Shown: positions 7,100-9,966 of the stretch, piece by piece
How the letters are laid out: each line of letters starts with the position of its first letter
Numbering within the stretch: position 1 is the stretch's first letter
Assembly (NCBI GenBank): GCA_002306005.1
Contig: DBRO01000055.1
Coordinates: 9,337-19,302 of the forward strand
Direction of reading: 5' to 3'
Source: Ruminococcus sp. UBA1366
Lineage (GTDB): Bacteria; Bacillota; Clostridia; Oscillospirales; Ruminococcaceae
Length of the DNA: 9,966 nt
Program-made: the position numbers and the translations under genes
The notes under the pieces: model-generated
Seen by the model: only the letters and a program-made list of their open reading frames with translations
Databases searched by the model: none
What the model was told of the DNA's origin: nothing

Positions 7100-7134
7100 G
7101 CAGGCGGAATAAAATGGGTTTTATCCGTATCTGC
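7100..7134 (+). repeat. Hairpin in the rpoB-rpoC spacer
   Basis: CGG plus ATAAAA (7105-7114) pairs with TTTTATCCG (7119-7127) around a TGGG loop, with one bulged A (7108). An outer GCAG/CTGC clamp (7100-7103 with 7131-7134) extends it. No T-run follows, so it is not an intrinsic terminator. An RNA processing or stability role within the operon mRNA is possible. Confidence 0.45.
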
Positions 7135-7180
7135 AAGGCAATTCGTATCACAGCCCCAAACCAATGAATGAAAAAGGAAG

Positions 7181-7185
7181 AAGGG
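7181..7185 (+). promoter_or_regulatory. rpoC ribosome binding site fixing a TTG start
   Basis: AAGGG, part of a longer purine run from 7171, lies 7 nt before TTG 7193. The only nearby ATG (7203) is out of frame, and the in-frame GTG 7205 would remove the conserved N-terminus. B. subtilis rpoC also starts with TTG. Confidence 0.78.
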
Positions 7186-7192
7186 TCGTATA

Positions 7193-9966
7193 TTGGAGTT
7201 CAATGTGTTTAATTCAATCAAAATCGGTCTGGCATCTCCCGACCAGATCCGGGAATGGTCCTACGGCGTAGTGGAACGGCCGGAAACGATCAATTACCGC
7301 ACGCAAAAACCGGAGCGGGACGGTTTGTTCTGCGAAAGGATCTTTGGACCTTCTAAGGACTGGGAATGCCACTGCGGAAAGTATAAGAAAATCCGGTTTA
7401 AGGGGAAGGTTTGCGAACGCTGCGGAGTGGAAGTCACCCGCGCAAAAGTGCGTCGCGAAAGAATGGGTCATATCGAGCTTGCCGCGCCGGTTTCGCATAT
7501 CTGGTATTTTAAAGGAACCCCATCCAGAATCGGACAGATGCTGGAGGTTTCCCAAAAAAGACTGGAAGAAGTACTGTATTTCACCAAGTATATTGTCATA
7601 GATCCGGGCGAAAATACGGAGTTGAGCAAGTGCCAGTTGCTTTCCGAAAAAGATTACATGGATATGCGCGAAAAGTACGAGGATCGGTTCCGCGCAGGCA
7701 TGGGCGCGGAGGCAATTAAAGAACTGCTTACGGAAATAGATCTAGAACAGCTTTCGGCTTCCTTAAAGGAAGAACTGAACGGTCTGCCTCCCGGACAAAA
7801 GAAGATTAAATTGCTCAAACGGCTGGAAATTGTTGAGAGCTTCCGCCTTTCGGGCAACCGTCCGGAGTGGATGATTTTGGATGCCGTTCCGGTCATTCCG
7901 CCGGAGCTGCGCCCGATGGTAATGCTGGATGGCGGCAGATATGCAACCAGTGACTTAAACGACCTATACCGCCGTGTAATTAACCGCAACAACCGTCTTT
8001 ACAGAATGCTGGAGCTGCGCGCACCGGACATCATTGTCCGCAATGAAAAGCGTATGCTGCAGGAGGCTGTGGACGCGCTGATTGATAACGGTCGTCACGG
8101 CAGACCGGTAACCGGCCCGAACAATCGTGCGTTTAAATCCCTTTCCGATATGTTAAAGGGTAAGCAGGGACGGTTCCGGCAGAACTTGCTGGGCAAGCGT
8201 GTGGACTACTCCGGCCGTTCCGTTATCGTCGTTGGCCCGGAACTGAAAATGTATCAGTGCGGCTTGCCGAAAGAAATGGCATTGGAGCTGTTCAAGCCCT
8301 TTGTAATGAAACGTCTTGTGGACACCTATCCGTCTACGATTAATATTAAATCTGCCAGAAAAATGGTGGACCGCGCAAAGCCAGAGGTCTGGGATGCGCT
8401 GGAAAATGTCATTCAAGGACACCCCGTTCTGCTCAACCGTGCGCCGACTTTGCACCGTCTGGGTATTCAGGCGTTTGAACCGGTACTGGTTGAAGGCAGA
8501 GCGCTCAAGCTTCACCCGTTGGTGTGTACGGCGTATAATGCCGACTTTGACGGCGACCAGATGGCAGTGCACGTTCCCCTGTCCGCAGAGGCACAGGCGG
8601 AAGCACGTTTCCTGATGCTTGCCGCGAACAATCTGCTGAAGCCCTCTGACGGTCGCCCGGTGGCGGTTCCGACACAGGATATGGTGCTGGGTTCGTATTA
8701 TCTCACGTTGGAAAAGAAAGGCGAGGGAGAAATCGGCGAAGGCAAGGTTTTCCGCGATACGGACGAGGCTTTGATGGCTTACGATGCGGGGGCGGTTTCC
8801 CTGCACGCGCCGATTAAGGTGCGGATTACCAAAACCATTGGCGATAAGAAAGTTTCCAAGTTGATCGATGCAACCGTTGGCAGGCTGATCTTCAACGAGG
8901 TGATCCCTCAGAATTTGGGCTATGTGGACAGAACCAATTCCGAAAAGCAGTTTGATCTGGAGATTTCTTTCCTTGTGAACAACAAAAAGCTCTCGCAGAT
9001 TATCGAGCGCTGCATCCGAATTCACGGTACGGCGACGACTTCTGAGGTGCTGGATAAAGTCAAGGCACTGGGCTTTAAATACTCCACCAAGGCGGCGATT
9101 ACCGTTGCCGTCAGCGATGCGGAAATTCCCGAGGCAAAGAAGGAGATTCTTGCCGAGGCAGATGCGCTGGTGGATAAAATTGACCGCCAGTTTAAACGCG
9201 GCTATATTTCCCGCGAGGAAAAATCCAAGAAGTTTATCGAAATTTGGAACGACGCCACGGACAAAGTTACCAAGGCGCTTCAGCAGGGACTGAACAAGTA
9301 CAACCCCATCTTCATGATGGCGGACTCCGGCGCGCGTGGTAGTATCAACCAGATTCGCCAGCTTGCCGGTATGCGCGGACTGATTGCCAACACGTCCGGT
9401 TCCACGATTGAAATGCCGATTCGGGCGAATTACCGCGAGGGACTGAACGTACTGGAATACTTCATTTCTTCCCGTGGTGCAAGAAAGGGCCTTGCCGACA
9501 CCGCACTGCGGACGGCGGACTCCGGTTATTTGACTCGTCGTCTGGTGGATGTTTCGCAGGATGTGATTATCCGCGATGAAGATTGCGGTACGCATAATGG
9601 CATAGATGTTTTTGAAATCCGTAACGGCAACGAAATCATTGAGCCGCTTTACGAGCGTTTGGTGGGACGTTTCCTTGTGGAAGATTTAAAAGACCCGAAA
9701 ACGGGCGAAATGATTGTTTCGCGCAATAAACTGATCGGCGATTACGAGGCAAAACGCATTGTTGCCGCGCTGGACGCGGAGGGACAAAAGAAAATTGCTA
9801 TTCGTTCCGTTCTGCAGTGCCAGTCGCCCAATGGCGTTTGCGCCAAGTGCTACGGCGCGAACCTTGCTAACGGCAATATCGTGGCAGTCGGTGAGGCAGT
9901 CGGGGTTATTTCTGCGCAGTCCATCGGCGAGCCCGGCACACAGCTTACGATGAGAACCTTCCACAC
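7193..9966 (+). CDS. rpoC: DNA-directed RNA polymerase subunit beta', partial at C-terminus
   Basis: This is the largest RNA polymerase subunit, carrying the catalytic magnesium site. The window holds 924 codons from TTG 7193 ([20 protein letters not shown]); the end lies outside. The first zinc site is C59, C61, C74 and C77. The catalytic loop NADFDGD (449-455) supplies the three Asp ligands D451, D453 and D455. [15 protein letters not shown] lies just before it, and the clamp and switch sequence [21 protein letters not shown] is further upstream. [20 protein letters not shown] precedes the bridge helix (about 749-790, [11 protein letters not shown] then [11 protein letters not shown]). The second zinc site is C798, C876, C883 and C886. 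The sequence stops at [15 protein letters not shown], just at the start of the trigger loop. No frameshift or lineage insertion is visible in this part. The gene is co-transcribed with rpoB, with no promoter evident in the 102-bp spacer. Confidence 0.99.
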   Translation, partial: MEFNVFNSIKIGLASPDQIREWSYGVVERPETINYRTQKPERDGLFCERIFGPSKDWECHCGKYKKIRFKGKVCERCGVEVTRAKVRRERMGHIELAAPVSHIWYFKGTPSRIGQMLEVSQKRLEEVLYFTKYIVIDPGENTELSKCQLLSEKDYMDMREKYEDRFRAGMGAEAIKELLTEIDLEQLSASLKEELNGLPPGQKKIKLLKRLEIVESFRLSGNRPEWMILDAVPVIPPELRPMVMLDGGRYATSDLNDLYRRVINRNNRLYRMLELRAPDIIVRNEKRMLQEAVDALIDNGRHGRPVTGPNNRAFKSLSDMLKGKQGRFRQNLLGKRVDYSGRSVIVVGPELKMYQCGLPKEMALELFKPFVMKRLVDTYPSTINIKSARKMVDRAKPEVWDALENVIQGHPVLLNRAPTLHRLGIQAFEPVLVEGRALKLHPLVCTAYNADFDGDQMAVHVPLSAEAQAEARFLMLAANNLLKPSDGRPVAVPTQDMVLGSYYLTLEKKGEGEIGEGKVFRDTDEALMAYDAGAVSLHAPIKVRITKTIGDKKVSKLIDATVGRLIFNEVIPQNLGYVDRTNSEKQFDLEISFLVNNKKLSQIIERCIRIHGTATTSEVLDKVKALGFKYSTKAAITVAVSDAEIPEAKKEILAEADALVDKIDRQFKRGYISREEKSKKFIEIWNDATDKVTKALQQGLNKYNPIFMMADSGARGSINQIRQLAGMRGLIANTSGSTIEMPIRANYREGLNVLEYFISSRGARKGLADTALRTADSGYLTRRLVDVSQDVIIRDEDCGTHNGIDVFEIRNGNEIIEPLYERLVGRFLVEDLKDPKTGEMIVSRNKLIGDYEAKRIVAALDAEGQKKIAIRSVLQCQSPNGVCAKCYGANLANGNIVAVGEAVGVISAQSIGEPGTQLTMRTFH

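Noticed and set aside
8153..9595. A 480-codon open frame on the minus strand inside rpoC.
   Set aside because: It is antisense to a clear RpoC sequence whose motifs cover the whole stretch. The translation is rich in His, Asn, Gln and Arg with no recognisable domain, as expected from a codon-biased, highly expressed gene read backwards.

Overview
The window looks like an ordinary chromosomal segment from a member of the Clostridia. Oscillospiraceae/Acutalibacteraceae-type relatives are my best guess, from protein style and moderate base composition, but I cannot run a search. Four protein genes are present. Two are certain housekeeping genes (rpoB and the first two thirds of rpoC). The other two are a polyprenyl-phosphate sugar transferase and an EAL-HDOD protein of the YuxH type. 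I see no tRNA, rRNA, CRISPR array, insertion sequence or phage gene.

Layout. Positions 1-1274 (minus strand) hold a membrane sugar-phosphate transferase that would start an exopolysaccharide or capsule repeat unit; its last residues lie outside the window. Positions 1275-1576 form a divergent intergenic region with two back-to-back sigma-A-type promoters, both with a perfect TTGACA. Positions 1577-2845 (plus) encode an EAL-HDOD protein and are followed by two hairpins, the second a good intrinsic terminator (2902-2950). Positions 2846-3295 contain that terminator, an rpoB promoter region overlaid by a 39-bp imperfect palindrome, and a transcribed leader of about 285 nt. Positions 3296-7090 are rpoB, 7091-7192 a short spacer with a hairpin, and 7193-9966 rpoC, which starts at TTG and is cut by the window end just before the trigger loop.

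How the parts work together. RpoB and RpoC form the catalytic core of RNA polymerase and are co-oriented as an operon. Unusually, rpoB is not preceded by rplJ-rplL. It sits behind a terminator and has its own promoter and long leader, so its expression must be set locally and not through the usual L10/L12 read-through. The EAL-HDOD protein and the sugar transferase share a divergent control region; a signalling link to surface polysaccharide is possible but is only inferred from position.

I did not find an obviously new biological system. The points most worth a second look are the palindrome on the rpoB promoter, the long rpoB leader (alternative hairpins and a small open frame ending at the rpoB ribosome binding site), the unusually long acidic tail of RpoB, and an EAL domain that appears to keep the canonical catalytic positions.
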